Under the pieces are notes generated by a model. It was not told where the DNA came from. It made no database searches and was given only the letters and a program-made list of their open reading frames with translations. Made by a program: the position numbers and the translations under genes. From assembly GCF_902489465.1 (NCBI RefSeq), contig NZ_CABTZZ010000006.1, forward strand, positions 1-64,000: DNA of 64,000 bases, written 5' to 3'. The DNA is from an uncultured Varibaculum sp. GTDB taxonomy: Bacteria > Actinomycetota > Actinomycetes > Actinomycetales > Actinomycetaceae. Below are positions 17,272 through 26,097 of the stretch, piece by piece (the first letter of the stretch is position 1; every line of letters begins with the position of its first letter).

Positions 17272-17652
17272 TTAAGCAGCTGGAGCGTTTACGTCCTCAG
17301 GTAGAGCAGCTTTCGCTTTTTCTACCAGCTGATTAAAGGTGTCGATATCGTAAACCGCGAGTTCGGAAAGCATCCGGCGATCAACTTCGATTTCGGCTAG
17401 ACGCAAGCCCTGGATGAACCGGTTGTAGGTCATTCCTTGGGCGCGGCAAGCGGCATTGATCCGCTGAATCCACAGTTTGCGGAAATCATTCTTGCGCTTG
17501 TGGCGATCGTTGTAGGAATAAACGCCCGAGTGCAGCAGCTGTTCTTTGGCCTTACGGTATAGGCGGGAACGCTGACCGCGGTAACCAGAGGCGCGATCCA
17601 GTACGGTGCGACGTTTCTTCTTGGCGTTGACTGCTCGTTTTACGCGTGCCAT
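17272..17652 (-). CDS. rplT: 50S ribosomal protein L20
   Basis: A 126-residue L20: MARVKRAVNAKKKRRTVLDR, then YRGQRSRLYRKAKEQLLHS and RKNDFRKLWIQRINAACR are all family-typical. L20 nucleates early 50S assembly. The minus-strand start is preceded by AAGGAGAGGATTAAGAGAT. It follows rpmI by 21 bases in the infC-rpmI-rplT operon. The C-terminus is slightly longer than the usual ~118 residues (PEDVNAPAA). Confidence 0.98.
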   Translation of the reverse strand: MARVKRAVNAKKKRRTVLDRASGYRGQRSRLYRKAKEQLLHSGVYSYNDRHKRKNDFRKLWIQRINAACRAQGMTYNRFIQGLRLAEIEVDRRMLSELAVYDIDTFNQLVEKAKAALPEDVNAPAA

Positions 17653-17673
17653 ATCTCTTAATCCTCTCCTTGC

Positions 17674-17874
17674 CTACTTGTTGCCAGCCAGCAGTTTGTT
17701 TATGCGCTTGGTATCGGCAGGAGCCACTACCTGATCACGGCTGAGGCGACGGGTCTGTTTGGAAGACTTGTGTTCTAGCAGGTGGCGTTTGCCGGCCTTT
17801 TCCCGCATCAGTTTGCCACTTCCGGTTCTGCGGAAGCGTTTCTTCGCACCGGAGTGCGTCTTCATCTTCGGCAT
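17674..17874 (-). CDS. rpmI: 50S ribosomal protein L35
   Basis: A 66-residue basic protein with the L35 pattern MPKMKTHSGAKKRFRRTGSG, KLMREKAGKRHLLEHKSSKQ and a C-terminal Asn-Lys. It is the middle gene of infC-rpmI-rplT and is preceded by AGAGAGGAAATACA. Confidence 0.98.
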   Translation of the reverse strand: MPKMKTHSGAKKRFRRTGSGKLMREKAGKRHLLEHKSSKQTRRLSRDQVVAPADTKRINKLLAGNK

Positions 17875-17935
17875 TGTATTTCCTCTCTACCGGCACGCCG
17901 GTGGTTCTGCCTGTTTCTTAGGCGTTAGGACGACC

Positions 17936-18592
17936 CTACTTTTTCGCTTTCGCGGCGGCTGCAGCTTCCTGAGCCTCTTTAGCTTTCCGCGCTTTACGGG
18001 CATCCTTAAGTTGTTGCCGGTTCATAGTCTCGCCGTTTTGTTGATCACGGCGACGACGCTGATCCGACTTGGTGTGGTGTTTACGTTTCGTGGGAGCGAG
18101 CACCATAGTCATATTGCGCCCGTCTTGGCGGGGCATTGATTCTACGGTGGCCATCTCGGTTACGTCCTCGGCTAGGCGCTCTAATAGTTTTACGCCGAGC
18201 TCTGGGCGAGACTGTTCGCGCCCGCGAAACATAATCATGACTTTCACTTTGTCCCCGCCCTCAAGGAACCGCACTACGTGACCCTTCTTGGTTTCGTAGT
18301 CATGATCATCGATCTTTAGACGGAAACGAATCTCTTTCAACTGGGAGTTTGCCTGGTTGCGGCGAGCGTTACGAGCCTTTTGTGCGGCCTCGTATTTGAA
18401 CTTGCCGTAATCCATCAACTTACAAACCGGAGGTTTCGCCGTGGGCGCGACCTCCACTAGATCCAAGCCCGCTTCGGTGGCTAGGCGCAATGCATCCTCG
18501 ATCCGGACTACCCCTACTTGTTCACCACTGGGGCCAACTAGGCGTACTTCTTTCACCCGGATGCGGTCATTAATGCGTGTCTCGTTGCTGAT
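17936..18592 (-). CDS. infC: Translation initiation factor IF-3 with an apparent AUC start codon
   Basis: A 218-residue IF-3, which binds the 30S subunit and proofreads start-codon and initiator-tRNA choice. The N-domain opens ISNETRINDRIRVKEVRLVG; the C-domain has PKIDDHDYETKKGH-like RLKIDDHDYETKKGHVVRFL and SRPELGVKLLERL, then a basic extension (KRKHHTKSDQRRRRDQQ and on). No ATG, GTG or TTG lies near the conserved N-terminus. The best start is ATC at 18592-18590, five bases after a perfect AAGGAG. The only upstream in-frame ATG (18691) would force translation through a terminator hairpin. Non-canonical AUU/AUC starts are known for infC, where they allow IF-3 to repress its own translation. 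rpmI and rplT follow. Confidence 0.93.
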   Translation of the reverse strand: MSNETRINDRIRVKEVRLVGPSGEQVGVVRIEDALRLATEAGLDLVEVAPTAKPPVCKLMDYGKFKYEAAQKARNARRNQANSQLKEIRFRLKIDDHDYETKKGHVVRFLEGGDKVKVMIMFRGREQSRPELGVKLLERLAEDVTEMATVESMPRQDGRNMTMVLAPTKRKHHTKSDQRRRRDQQNGETMNRQQLKDARKARKAKEAQEAAAAAKAKK

Positions 18593-18775
18593 AGCTACTC
18601 CTTGCTTGAGATTTCTGGAAGCTTTACAAAATAAGAAAAGCCCCCGCTTGTTTGGCGGAGGCAGCGAAAAACGCGCAGACGCGTTAAGCATCTGTTCTTA
18701 CCCGATACCCGAGAGCATCCAGGTGGGAAAACCTCCACTTTCGCACCAGTTTCCTGGTCGGTTACTAACTAATCT
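18593..18775 (-). promoter_or_regulatory. Structured leader of infC-rpmI-rplT
   Basis: Upstream of infC the minus strand can form several stems, including ACCAG...CTGGT and a GGAGG/CCACC-type stem between about 18719 and 18761, before reaching the intrinsic terminator at 18662-18627 and then the AAGGAG-TAGCT-ATC start region. This is the layout of an attenuated ribosomal-protein leader. I cannot identify the ligand; L20 or IF-3 feedback is the obvious candidate from other bacteria. A TAGATT at about 18774 on the minus strand may be the -10 element. Confidence 0.5.
18627..18662 (-). terminator. Terminator/attenuator within the infC leader
   Basis: On the minus strand GCCTCCGC (18662-18655) pairs with GCGGGGGC (18647-18640) across a seven-base loop and is followed by TTTTCTTATTTT. 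It sits before, not after, a gene, so it should act as an attenuator of the infC operon. Confidence 0.8.
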
Positions 18776-18885
18776 AGCAGACCAGGCGGCCTTGATGAAA
18801 GCTGAGAGCACTCCGATAGCCTTTGAACTTCCTCACATCACATCTTTGGTAGGGGGTCGGCTGGGACACCAGTAGGAGGAGCTAG

Positions 18886-18921
18886 AAATAAGAAACGCCG
18901 CCTGCTTTTCGCAGACGGCGC
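18886..18921 (-). terminator. Intrinsic terminator after rpmB
   Basis: On the minus strand, CGCCGTCTGC (18920-18911) pairs with GCAGGCGGCG (18905-18896) around GAAAA, followed by TTTCTTATTTC. It ends the monocistronic rpmB transcript, 16 bases after the rpmB stop. Confidence 0.9.
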
Positions 18922-18937
18922 CAATTTTACCTCTCAG

Positions 18938-19123
18938 CTAGCGAGCAACCCGCCCAGATTTGAGGCATTTGGTGCAAACATTCATGCGCTTGCGCGTGCT
19001 ACCAACAACGGCGCGCACGCTTTGAATATTCGGGTTAAAACGGCGGTTCGTGCGCCGGTGGGAGTGCGAAACGCTCTTCCCGAAACCGGGGCCTTTTCCG
19101 CAGATGTCACAGGTGGCAGCCAC
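18938..19123 (-). CDS. rpmB: 50S ribosomal protein L28
   Basis: A 61-residue L28 starting at GTG 19123, seven bases after GAAGGAGA on the minus strand; the frame runs further upstream but those residues are unrelated. It has the zinc-ribbon form with CDICG (residues 5-9) and CTKC near the C-terminus, plus the conserved GKSVSHSHRRTNRRFNPNIQ. It is transcribed alone and is divergent from the FakA-like gene. Confidence 0.96.
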   Translation of the reverse strand: MAATCDICGKGPGFGKSVSHSHRRTNRRFNPNIQSVRAVVGSTRKRMNVCTKCLKSGRVAR

Positions 19124-19319
19124 GATAGTCTCCTTCAAGTATTCTTCTAGGTCTGGGATAAGATATCCAGATATCGGCAACCCGACTAGGTTAACCGATT
19201 CAGGGGGCAACAGCCAACTACCAGGTGGTTATTGTGCCGGGCTTCACTGAAAACTCGCTAAACTATTAGAGCAAGTAGACGATAACCCTGTGCATCTTTA
19301 GGCAGTGAAGGAGGCGGCG

Positions 19320-21254
19320 GTGGGAGAAGAACAACCCCTCGCGGATCTGTTTTCTTTTGCAGATTTCGCTCGCGCCGCCCGGGATAAACGCTCGGTTAAA
19401 GCAGCGAAAACTGCAGCTGCTTCGCAAGCAGATGATTTCCAGGAGGGAAAGTTAACTGATAGCGGCAACCAAAGCGCTAAGAAGAGTAAAAACCCCGCGC
19501 GTCCTCGTGATCAGCGAAAAAAAGATAGTTCAATGCAAGTGTCGCAAAGCGCAGAGCCAAAGGGAACCACCGGTTTACTTGATTTTGAAGTACCACAGGT
19601 AGCGCCGAAGTCGGCGAAACCCAAAGCTAAACGGCACCGGGAAAATGTGGCGCAAACCCTGGAATCTGCCGAACGTATTGACCTGCTAGTGACCGGGGCT
19701 AATATCCGCACCTGGGTAAAGATTAGCGGGGAAGTTCTACAGGCGGCTCAGTCAGCCCTAGACGCCATGGATCTACACAGCGAACTTGATTCCGACACCG
19801 GAGCTAATGCCCTATACACCTGGGATAAGGTGGCGCTAACAGTTGCCGGATTACCTGCTGGTGCCGATAAGGATGCTCGCTGGGTGCTAGAGGCTGTCGC
19901 CGATGCTTCCTTGGCGGGAGCCAGAGGAATGATCGGGATTGTACTGGCGGAGTTAGCCAGCGTTGCTGCCGGGACGACTAGCACCCCCACCCTAAACCCG
20001 GTGCAGCTGTTAAAAATACTGCGCTCCAGTAGGGATTGTCCTGATCGCTGCCTGCTGCCCGCAGTTGAACGTCTAGATCCCCCCACTCTATCGGGGCTGA
20101 TAGAAGAGGTAAACGCAGAGCTAGAAACCCAGCCAGAACAAATGTCGATCGAAGATATTCTTTCGCGGGCTTGGCTAGCGAGCCAAGTCGCCCTAGTTGA
20201 GGGCGCAGAAGATAACCGAGGGCGTCCCGACGCGCGGGCAGCGGTATTAATGCTGTTAATAGCGGCCATGCTGGAAACTTATGCTCGAGAAAACCAGCAA
20301 GAGATCGGAGCGGTAAACACCAGTTTGCAGATGGTACGGGACATGGTTCCTAAGTCCCATTCTGCAGTGCACACGCCCACGCAAATGAACTCTTTGATGC
20401 TTACCTGGCGCGGAGAAACCGATAACTCACGTTTCGATAAATTGCGCAGGCAGTTAGAAGAAAATGGGGTTTACGGGGCGATGACCGGCAGGGCAGACAT
20501 GCTGGGGATTGGACCGCGCATATTGCTGGTGCGCAGCCGACATCCGCGCAGAGTAATCGAACTTTTACCCGAAAAATCGGGAATGGTTTTAATTCGTCCG
20601 CCGCTACCAGTCGAAACCGAAGCCTCATCTTCCAACCTGGTGAGCCTGGGATCTTCCCATACGATCCACCCCATTAGACCAGCGGTGTTAGCCTACACTT
20701 CGGCTCCCGGTCTGGTCGCAGACATAGCTAACTTGGGGGCAACGGTAGTGTATTCTCGCCGTGGAATCCCGCTGCAAATACTGCCGGTAATCGCGGAAAT
20801 GGAGCAAGAAGTAGTGCAAGTCTTACCCTGTGACCAGGTGAGCGCGGCAGAACTAACCAACCTAGTCCGGCCGGCCAAAGATCAAGGTATCGATCTGATG
20901 GTGGCTCCCACGCAAGATGACCTACAAGTGCTAGAAGCTGCCCGCGCCCTCACCCAAGTGGTTTCTTCAGCAATTGTGCCTGCTGATTTAATCCAGTTGC
21001 AGCGTTCGCGTACTTTTGATTCTCTGGCCAGGCAGCGTACTTTTAGTGTTTCCCCGCAAATGCCTTTTGAGTTACTCTCTGCCTCGGTGAACCGCGATGA
21101 TGTACAAGCAAGGATCTTGAGCGGGCGGGGAGAAGACTCGGAGCTGATCTCCCGGGTACAAAACGCGCTGTTCCAAGGGGCTCCGGGAATCCGTATCGAA
21201 CTTATTAGCGGCGGGCAAAGCGGAGCCACCGTAGTGGGAGTGCTGTCTTCGTGA
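19320..21254 (+). CDS. DAK2/DhaL-domain protein, FakA-like, with altered signature
   Basis: A 644-residue protein starting at GTG 19320, preceded by AAGGAGG with a five-base spacer (GTG 19305 is a weaker alternative). The first ~125 residues are charged, Lys/Ala-rich and probably disordered. Then comes a DhaL-like domain with LVTGANIRTWVKISG and DLHSELDSDTGANALYTW, and later GARGMIGIVLAE. The C-terminal third resembles the FakA/YloV middle and EDD-like parts (IVYSRRGIPLQILPVI). FakA phosphorylates fatty acids bound to FakB. Here the usual DGDTGTNM reads DSDTGANA and GARGNSG reads GARGMIG, so kinase activity is uncertain. The rpmB-DAK-recG context is the classic one for this family. Confidence 0.75.
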   Translation: MGEEQPLADLFSFADFARAARDKRSVKAAKTAAASQADDFQEGKLTDSGNQSAKKSKNPARPRDQRKKDSSMQVSQSAEPKGTTGLLDFEVPQVAPKSAKPKAKRHRENVAQTLESAERIDLLVTGANIRTWVKISGEVLQAAQSALDAMDLHSELDSDTGANALYTWDKVALTVAGLPAGADKDARWVLEAVADASLAGARGMIGIVLAELASVAAGTTSTPTLNPVQLLKILRSSRDCPDRCLLPAVERLDPPTLSGLIEEVNAELETQPEQMSIEDILSRAWLASQVALVEGAEDNRGRPDARAAVLMLLIAAMLETYARENQQEIGAVNTSLQMVRDMVPKSHSAVHTPTQMNSLMLTWRGETDNSRFDKLRRQLEENGVYGAMTGRADMLGIGPRILLVRSRHPRRVIELLPEKSGMVLIRPPLPVETEASSSNLVSLGSSHTIHPIRPAVLAYTSAPGLVADIANLGATVVYSRRGIPLQILPVIAEMEQEVVQVLPCDQVSAAELTNLVRPAKDQGIDLMVAPTQDDLQVLEAARALTQVVSSAIVPADLIQLQRSRTFDSLARQRTFSVSPQMPFELLSASVNRDDVQARILSGRGEDSELISRVQNALFQGAPGIRIELISGGQSGATVVGVLSS

Positions 21255-23488
21255 GCGATAAATCAAACTCCCTGGCTCGCGAATCTTTAAAGAAAATCTT
21301 GGGACGGGCAGGTGGAAAACTAGAAAAGAAATTTGGGATTGAAACTCCCCTGGAACTGCTGTATTTCTTTCCTCGCCGCTATCACGAGTTGGGCGAACTT
21401 ACCGCGTTTTCCGGGCTTCTTTTAGGGGAAGAACAATCGGTAATCGCCCAAATAGCTGACTCTTCGCGCCGGCGTACCCGGGGAGGAAAATGGATGCTTT
21501 CCCTGCAGCTTAGTGATGGAGAAGGCCTAATGGATGCGGTGTTTTGGGCAAAAAGCCAGCATCTAATCAACTGGATGTCCTCCCAATTGCAGGTGGGGCA
21601 AACAAAACTCTTTTCTGGTCGCCCCAGTCTTTACCGCGGACGCCTGCAGCTGTCCCATCCTTCCTACCAGGAGGTGGAAGACGAAAACCTCGATGCCGCC
21701 AGTAATCAGGCCGCTAAAATGCAGGCGCAGCGTCCTGAACCGATTTATCCCGCGAAGGCAGGGTTGCCGACTTGGACTACCCAAAAAGCGATTGCGGTAG
21801 TTTTGGAGTTATTAAAGTCCCAACCTTTCGATGACCCCCTGCCTACCGATATTCGCGCAGAACAGGGACTGTTGGAACTAAACACCGCACTGGAGCAGAT
21901 TCATCGTCCGCAAACTCGCGCGCAATATGAGGCGGCTCGCCAGCGTTTCCGCTACGAAGAAGCCTTTCTGTTGCAGGCGGCTTTAGCCCAGCGGCGGCAA
22001 GTTCTGGCCGAAGATGCCCCGATTCTGCCGGCGGTACCCGGGGGTTTTACCGAGCAGGTTGCCTCGGCGTTGCCTTTTACCTTAACCGACTCCCAACAAC
22101 AGGCCTTAACCGATATTGATCAGCGAATAGCATCTGCGCGCCCTATGAATTTGTTATTGCAAGGGGATGTTGGATCTGGGAAAACCGTGGTGTCACTCCT
22201 GGCAATGCTGCGAGCCGTAGATGGAGGCCGGCAAGGGATCTTCATGGCTCCCACCGAGGTCTTGGTGCAACAGCATTTTTCTACCCTTACTAACCTGTTA
22301 GGGGAGCTGGCCGAGCCGGGAGGGTTTAGTTTGCGTGGGGGACAGGGGATCCCGATTTATCGCCTGACTTCCTCGATGCCGGCCGCGGAAAAACGCCGCA
22401 CTTTAGATGCGCTTAAAACCGGGCAACCAGCGCTGATTGTGGGAACTCACGCGCTACTATCTAAACGGGTAATACTTACGTCTCCCGGTGTGGTGGTTAT
22501 CGATGAACAGCACAAGTTCGGGGTGCGTCAACGCGACCGGTTGCGCCAAGCTGAATCGGGTACTCCCCATCTGCTAGTGATGACCGCAACCCCGATACCG
22601 CGCTCGGTAGCTATGACCTCTTTTGGGGATCTAGATTACCTGACCTTGCAAGGGGAGCCGCCCGGGAGGGCAAAAGTCGATACATTCCGGGTGGATACCG
22701 CTAATCGGGCTTGGACAACGCGTACCTTCCAGCGCGCCGCCGAAGAAATCAAAGCTGGTCATCGGGTATTTGTGGTGTGCCCGGCGATTAATCCCGGCAC
22801 ACAAAGTGAAGAAGGGGTGACCCTGGTAGCGGACGAGGACGGTGCGCAGACTAGCCCAGCAGCTGAAAAAGAACCCCTCGCTAACGTTTACGACACCGTA
22901 AGCCAGTTGCGCACGCTTCCGGCACTGCGCGGAATTGAAATCGGGATGCTACACGGTCAAATGGATGCGGAAGAAAAAGATCGTGCTATGGCTGATTTCA
23001 TAAGCGGGAAAACGCCCCTATTGGTGTCTACCACGGTAATTGAAGTGGGAGTCGATGTGCCCCAAGCAACCATGATGGTGATTCTAGATGCTGACCGTTT
23101 CGGTCTCGCCCAGTTACATCAGCTGCGAGGACGGATAGGGCGGGGCAAGTTCGGGGGAGTTTGCCTGGTCTGGTCGGGGGCGCAGCCAGATACCCTTGCC
23201 AGTAACCGTCTCGATGCTTTCACCAAAACTACCGACGGTTTTGAACTGGCGGCGATTGATTTACGCCTACGCGAAAGCGGAAATATTTTGGGGGATAGTC
23301 AATCGGGGCGCGCCTCCTCTTTGAAAATTCTGGATCTATTGGCGGACGAAGCGGTAATTTCCCAAGCGCGAAAGGATGCAAAACATCTGGTTGAGACCGA
23401 TCCGCAGTTAGAACAGCATCCCGGGTTACAACAGGCGATATCACGGCGGATTAGCGAAGAAGAACAAGAATTTTTAGAACGAGGATAA
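21251..23488 (+). CDS. recG: ATP-dependent DNA helicase RecG
   Basis: A 745-residue RecG that remodels stalled replication forks and Holliday junctions. It has an N-terminal wedge/OB domain (LLYFFPRRYHELGELTAF, about 33), Walker A LLQGDVGSGKTVVSLLAML (about 300), the DEAH-type VVIDEQHKFGVRQRDRL, and C-terminal helicase motifs STTVIEVGVDVPQATMMVI and QLHQLRGRIGRGK. It starts with GTG overlapping the upstream stop by four bases, so the two are translationally coupled. Confidence 0.97.
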   Translation: MSDKSNSLARESLKKILGRAGGKLEKKFGIETPLELLYFFPRRYHELGELTAFSGLLLGEEQSVIAQIADSSRRRTRGGKWMLSLQLSDGEGLMDAVFWAKSQHLINWMSSQLQVGQTKLFSGRPSLYRGRLQLSHPSYQEVEDENLDAASNQAAKMQAQRPEPIYPAKAGLPTWTTQKAIAVVLELLKSQPFDDPLPTDIRAEQGLLELNTALEQIHRPQTRAQYEAARQRFRYEEAFLLQAALAQRRQVLAEDAPILPAVPGGFTEQVASALPFTLTDSQQQALTDIDQRIASARPMNLLLQGDVGSGKTVVSLLAMLRAVDGGRQGIFMAPTEVLVQQHFSTLTNLLGELAEPGGFSLRGGQGIPIYRLTSSMPAAEKRRTLDALKTGQPALIVGTHALLSKRVILTSPGVVVIDEQHKFGVRQRDRLRQAESGTPHLLVMTATPIPRSVAMTSFGDLDYLTLQGEPPGRAKVDTFRVDTANRAWTTRTFQRAAEEIKAGHRVFVVCPAINPGTQSEEGVTLVADEDGAQTSPAAEKEPLANVYDTVSQLRTLPALRGIEIGMLHGQMDAEEKDRAMADFISGKTPLLVSTTVIEVGVDVPQATMMVILDADRFGLAQLHQLRGRIGRGKFGGVCLVWSGAQPDTLASNRLDAFTKTTDGFELAAIDLRLRESGNILGDSQSGRASSLKILDLLADEAVISQARKDAKHLVETDPQLEQHPGLQQAISRRISEEEQEFLERG

Positions 23489-23554
23489 GGTGCGCTGTAA
23501 TCGCTATACCACGAGCTGCTACTCTGTGAACGTCACTAGGGTTAGAATGTCATC

Positions 23555-24157
23555 ATGATGAGAATAATAGCTGGAACTGCCCGAGGTACTCAGCTAGCCG
23601 TACCCTCCTCCGGTACGCGCCCCACTCAAGATCGGGTTCGGGAAGCAATCTTCTCCGCTCTACAATCTCGCGGAGCCACGGAAGACGCCTGTGTTTTGGA
23701 TCTTTTTGCCGGATCGGGGGCTTACGGTTTCGAGTCGCTGTCGCGCGGGGCACTCAGTTTAGATTTGGTAGACCATGCCCACAGCGCCGCCAAAACGATC
23801 CGAAAGAACCGGGCTGCCTCTCCAGTTTTTTCCGCTGCAAAACTATATGTACAGCCGGCTCTTTCGTTTTTATCGTCGCGCCTTTTAGGAGCTAACCCCA
23901 ATCCCCAGTGGGAATTGGTTTTTATTGATCCGCCCTACGCTATGAAAAACAGCGAAATCCTGCAGGTACTAGACCAGCTGCATCCGCTATGCGACCCGGA
24001 TGCCTGGATAGTGGTGGAACGTTCGGCGCGCGACGAGGCTCCTGCTTGGAAAACAGAGCAGTGGGAGGAAGAATCACGCAAACTCTACGGAGAAAGCGCG
24101 GTTTACCTACTGCGTCCCGCCCTCGAATACCCGGAAAATGAGGGCGCACAAGCCTAG
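23555..24157 (+). CDS. rsmD: 16S rRNA (guanine-N2)-methyltransferase RsmD
   Basis: A 200-residue Rossmann methyltransferase acting on G966 of 16S rRNA. The family signature is complete: MRIIAGTARGTQLAVP at the N-terminus, RPTQDRVREAIFSAL, the SAM motif VLDLFAGSGAYGFESLSRGA (about 48-67) and catalytic FIDPPY (about 127-132). Two adjacent ATG codons (23555, 23558) are possible starts. It is followed by coaD in the usual order. Confidence 0.95.
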   Translation: MMRIIAGTARGTQLAVPSSGTRPTQDRVREAIFSALQSRGATEDACVLDLFAGSGAYGFESLSRGALSLDLVDHAHSAAKTIRKNRAASPVFSAAKLYVQPALSFLSSRLLGANPNPQWELVFIDPPYAMKNSEILQVLDQLHPLCDPDAWIVVERSARDEAPAWKTEQWEEESRKLYGESAVYLLRPALEYPENEGAQA

Positions 24158-24220
24158 TTTTAGCTCTTTGTCCGCGTGGGACGCCGCGCACCGGGAGTGC
24201 TTACCGGTATTTTGGTAGCT

Positions 24221-24745
24221 ATGAGTACTGTTGTCTGCGTCGGATCCTATGATCCCCTTACCTATGGGCATCTGGACGTAATTAGCCGCGCAGCCCATAT
24301 TTTTGATCGCGTGATCGTGGCGGTAGCGAAAAACTCCAAGAAAACCTATCTCTTCCCGGCCAGCAAACGCGAAGAATTTATTGTTCAAGCCACCGCAGAC
24401 CTAGCGAATGTGCAGGTCGTGATCTGGGAGGGGCTAGCTTGCGATCTGGCTACCCGCTATGAGGCGCTAGCGCTGGTTAAAGGGATTCGTAACTCTAAAG
24501 ACACCGACAGTGAAATGACCCAGGCTTTCGCTAACCGGCAATTATCGGGCATTGACACTATTTTGATTCCCACTTCCCCCGAAAATGCTTTGATCTCCTC
24601 TTCGGTAGTTAAAGAAATAGCTGCCTATGGAGGAGACGTTTCTGGATTTGTTCCCCCCGAAGTAGCCCAGGCGCTGCAACGAGAATTCGATGCGTCCTCG
24701 GGAAATGGAAACCCTACCCGTGAATCCGACAACCGGCCAGCCTAA
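24221..24745 (+). CDS. coaD: Phosphopantetheine adenylyltransferase
   Basis: A 174-residue enzyme of coenzyme A synthesis that adenylates 4'-phosphopantetheine. The start is ATG 24221 (MSTVVCVGSYDPLTYGHLDV); a GTG at 24176 would add 15 non-homologous residues. The nucleotidyl-transferase motif GSYDPLTYGHLD (8-19) and the C-terminal NALISSSVVKEIAAYGGDV are intact, as is the central RNSKDTDSEMTQAFANR. The ribosome site is weak. The gene's last bases end just before the SepIVA-like start. Confidence 0.96.
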   Translation: MSTVVCVGSYDPLTYGHLDVISRAAHIFDRVIVAVAKNSKKTYLFPASKREEFIVQATADLANVQVVIWEGLACDLATRYEALALVKGIRNSKDTDSEMTQAFANRQLSGIDTILIPTSPENALISSSVVKEIAAYGGDVSGFVPPEVAQALQREFDASSGNGNPTRESDNRPA

Positions 24746-24761
24746 AACAGGAAGGAAGAAT

Positions 24762-25451
24762 ATGGAACCCCAGGAAGAACCGCAGTATGCACCTTCAGAC
24801 GTTATCGCAGTCCTTGATCGTCTGACCGAGATGATTGAAGCCGGACGCAGCGTTCCCTTTTCTGCGTCAGTCATGATTAACCAGGCCGAAGGGGTCGAGT
24901 TGCTCGACAATGCGCGGGCAGCGCTACCGGCTGACCTGGTTAATGCGGATCGAATTGTGGCCGATGCTAATAAAGTGCTGGATGCCGCCGATGAAGAGGC
25001 CGAACAGACCATCTCGGATGCGCGCGCGGAAGCAGAGCGAGTAACTACCGAAGCGAACCAGAACGCTGAAGAAACTATCGCGCAAGCTAATGCCAAGGCG
25101 CAGGAAACTATTGATGACGCTGACCGGCAGGCAGAGTCGGCAATTTCCCACGCCAGCGCCCAGGCGGAAGAAACCGTTGCCCAATCCAATGAGCAGGCGG
25201 CTCAGATTTTGCAGGAGGCGCGAGCCCGCGCGGACCAGTTGGTTTCGCAGGACAATGTTTACCGCGAAGCGAAACAGGCAGCACAACAGATGACCGATAC
25301 TGCGCGCGCGGAAGCCAAAGACTTTATGGATCAGTCTGACCAGTACGTTAACCAGGCACTGTCCCAATTGGAAGAACTGCTGGGGGCAATCGCGGAGCAA
25401 ACTCGCAGCGGCCGTGCCCAGTTTTCGCGCCTGGAGCGCCCACAGTTCTAG
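24762..25451 (+). CDS. SepIVA-like DivIVA-family coiled-coil protein
   Basis: A 229-residue protein starting at ATG 24762 after GGAAGGAAGAAT. The N-terminus (YAPSDVIAVLDRLTEMIEAGRSVPFSASVMINQAEGVELLDN) is a short ordered segment, and residues ~50-215 form a continuous coiled coil rich in Ala/Glu/Gln. This is the layout of mycobacterial SepIVA, a division factor, and the position between coaD and DUF177-rnc-mutM matches that locus. Function at septum or in envelope growth is inferred from that synteny. Confidence 0.75.
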   Translation: MEPQEEPQYAPSDVIAVLDRLTEMIEAGRSVPFSASVMINQAEGVELLDNARAALPADLVNADRIVADANKVLDAADEEAEQTISDARAEAERVTTEANQNAEETIAQANAKAQETIDDADRQAESAISHASAQAEETVAQSNEQAAQILQEARARADQLVSQDNVYREAKQAAQQMTDTARAEAKDFMDQSDQYVNQALSQLEELLGAIAEQTRSGRAQFSRLERPQF

Positions 25452-25506
25452 TAGCTGAGGGTCAGCCTGCTAGCGCCGAAGCTGAATACCCCTTAGGGTA
25501 AAGGGC

Positions 25507-26097
25507 ATGAAGCAAGTTAAGAAGGCCGCGATCCCGCTGGAGTTAACCGGATTAGGTACTGGCGAGGGGGATAGCAAAACTTGGCAGCTGAAAGTAACTT
25601 TACCTAGGGCTATCGGAACCGAAGATATGGCGGTTCCGGCGGGACAGTCCCTAGATTTACAGCTGCTAGCGGTGGCAATTTCCGAGGGAGTATCCCTGAG
25701 CGTTAGGGGAACTGCCTACGCTGAAGGGGCGTGCGTGCGTTGTCTGCAAGCAGTAGAAAAATCCCTTGATTTTTCCTTGAGTCGTGTCTACTACTATCCT
25801 GAGGAACTCGCGCACCTGCTAAATGAGGTGAGTGAGGACTTAATCGTGTATGCTGACGTGGACGAGGCCTATCAGGTGCTGCCAGATTCACGCTTGGATC
25901 TCGAGCCACTTTTGATAGACGCCCTCGTTCCACAAATTCCCTATTCGGTGCTATGTGCTCCCGATTGTCCCGGGCTTTGCCCCGAATGTGGAATCATGCT
26001 GGCAGATGCGGGGGCGGATCATCACCACGAAAAGATAGATCCGCGCTGGTCAGTGCTAGCTAACCTATTTGAGGAACAGGAGAAAAAGGACGAATGA
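25507..26097 (+). CDS. DUF177/YceD-family protein
   Basis: A 196-residue DUF177 protein. It has the family's CVRCLQAVEKSLDFS motif (about 77-91) and a C-terminal zinc-like CAPDCPGLCPECG followed by DPRWSVLANL (about 150-190). YceD homologues are linked to rRNA maturation. In many bacteria rpmF (L32) follows; here it is missing and rnc begins at once with an ATGA overlap. Confidence 0.9.
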   Translation: MKQVKKAAIPLELTGLGTGEGDSKTWQLKVTLPRAIGTEDMAVPAGQSLDLQLLAVAISEGVSLSVRGTAYAEGACVRCLQAVEKSLDFSLSRVYYYPEELAHLLNEVSEDLIVYADVDEAYQVLPDSRLDLEPLLIDALVPQIPYSVLCAPDCPGLCPECGIMLADAGADHHHEKIDPRWSVLANLFEEQEKKDE

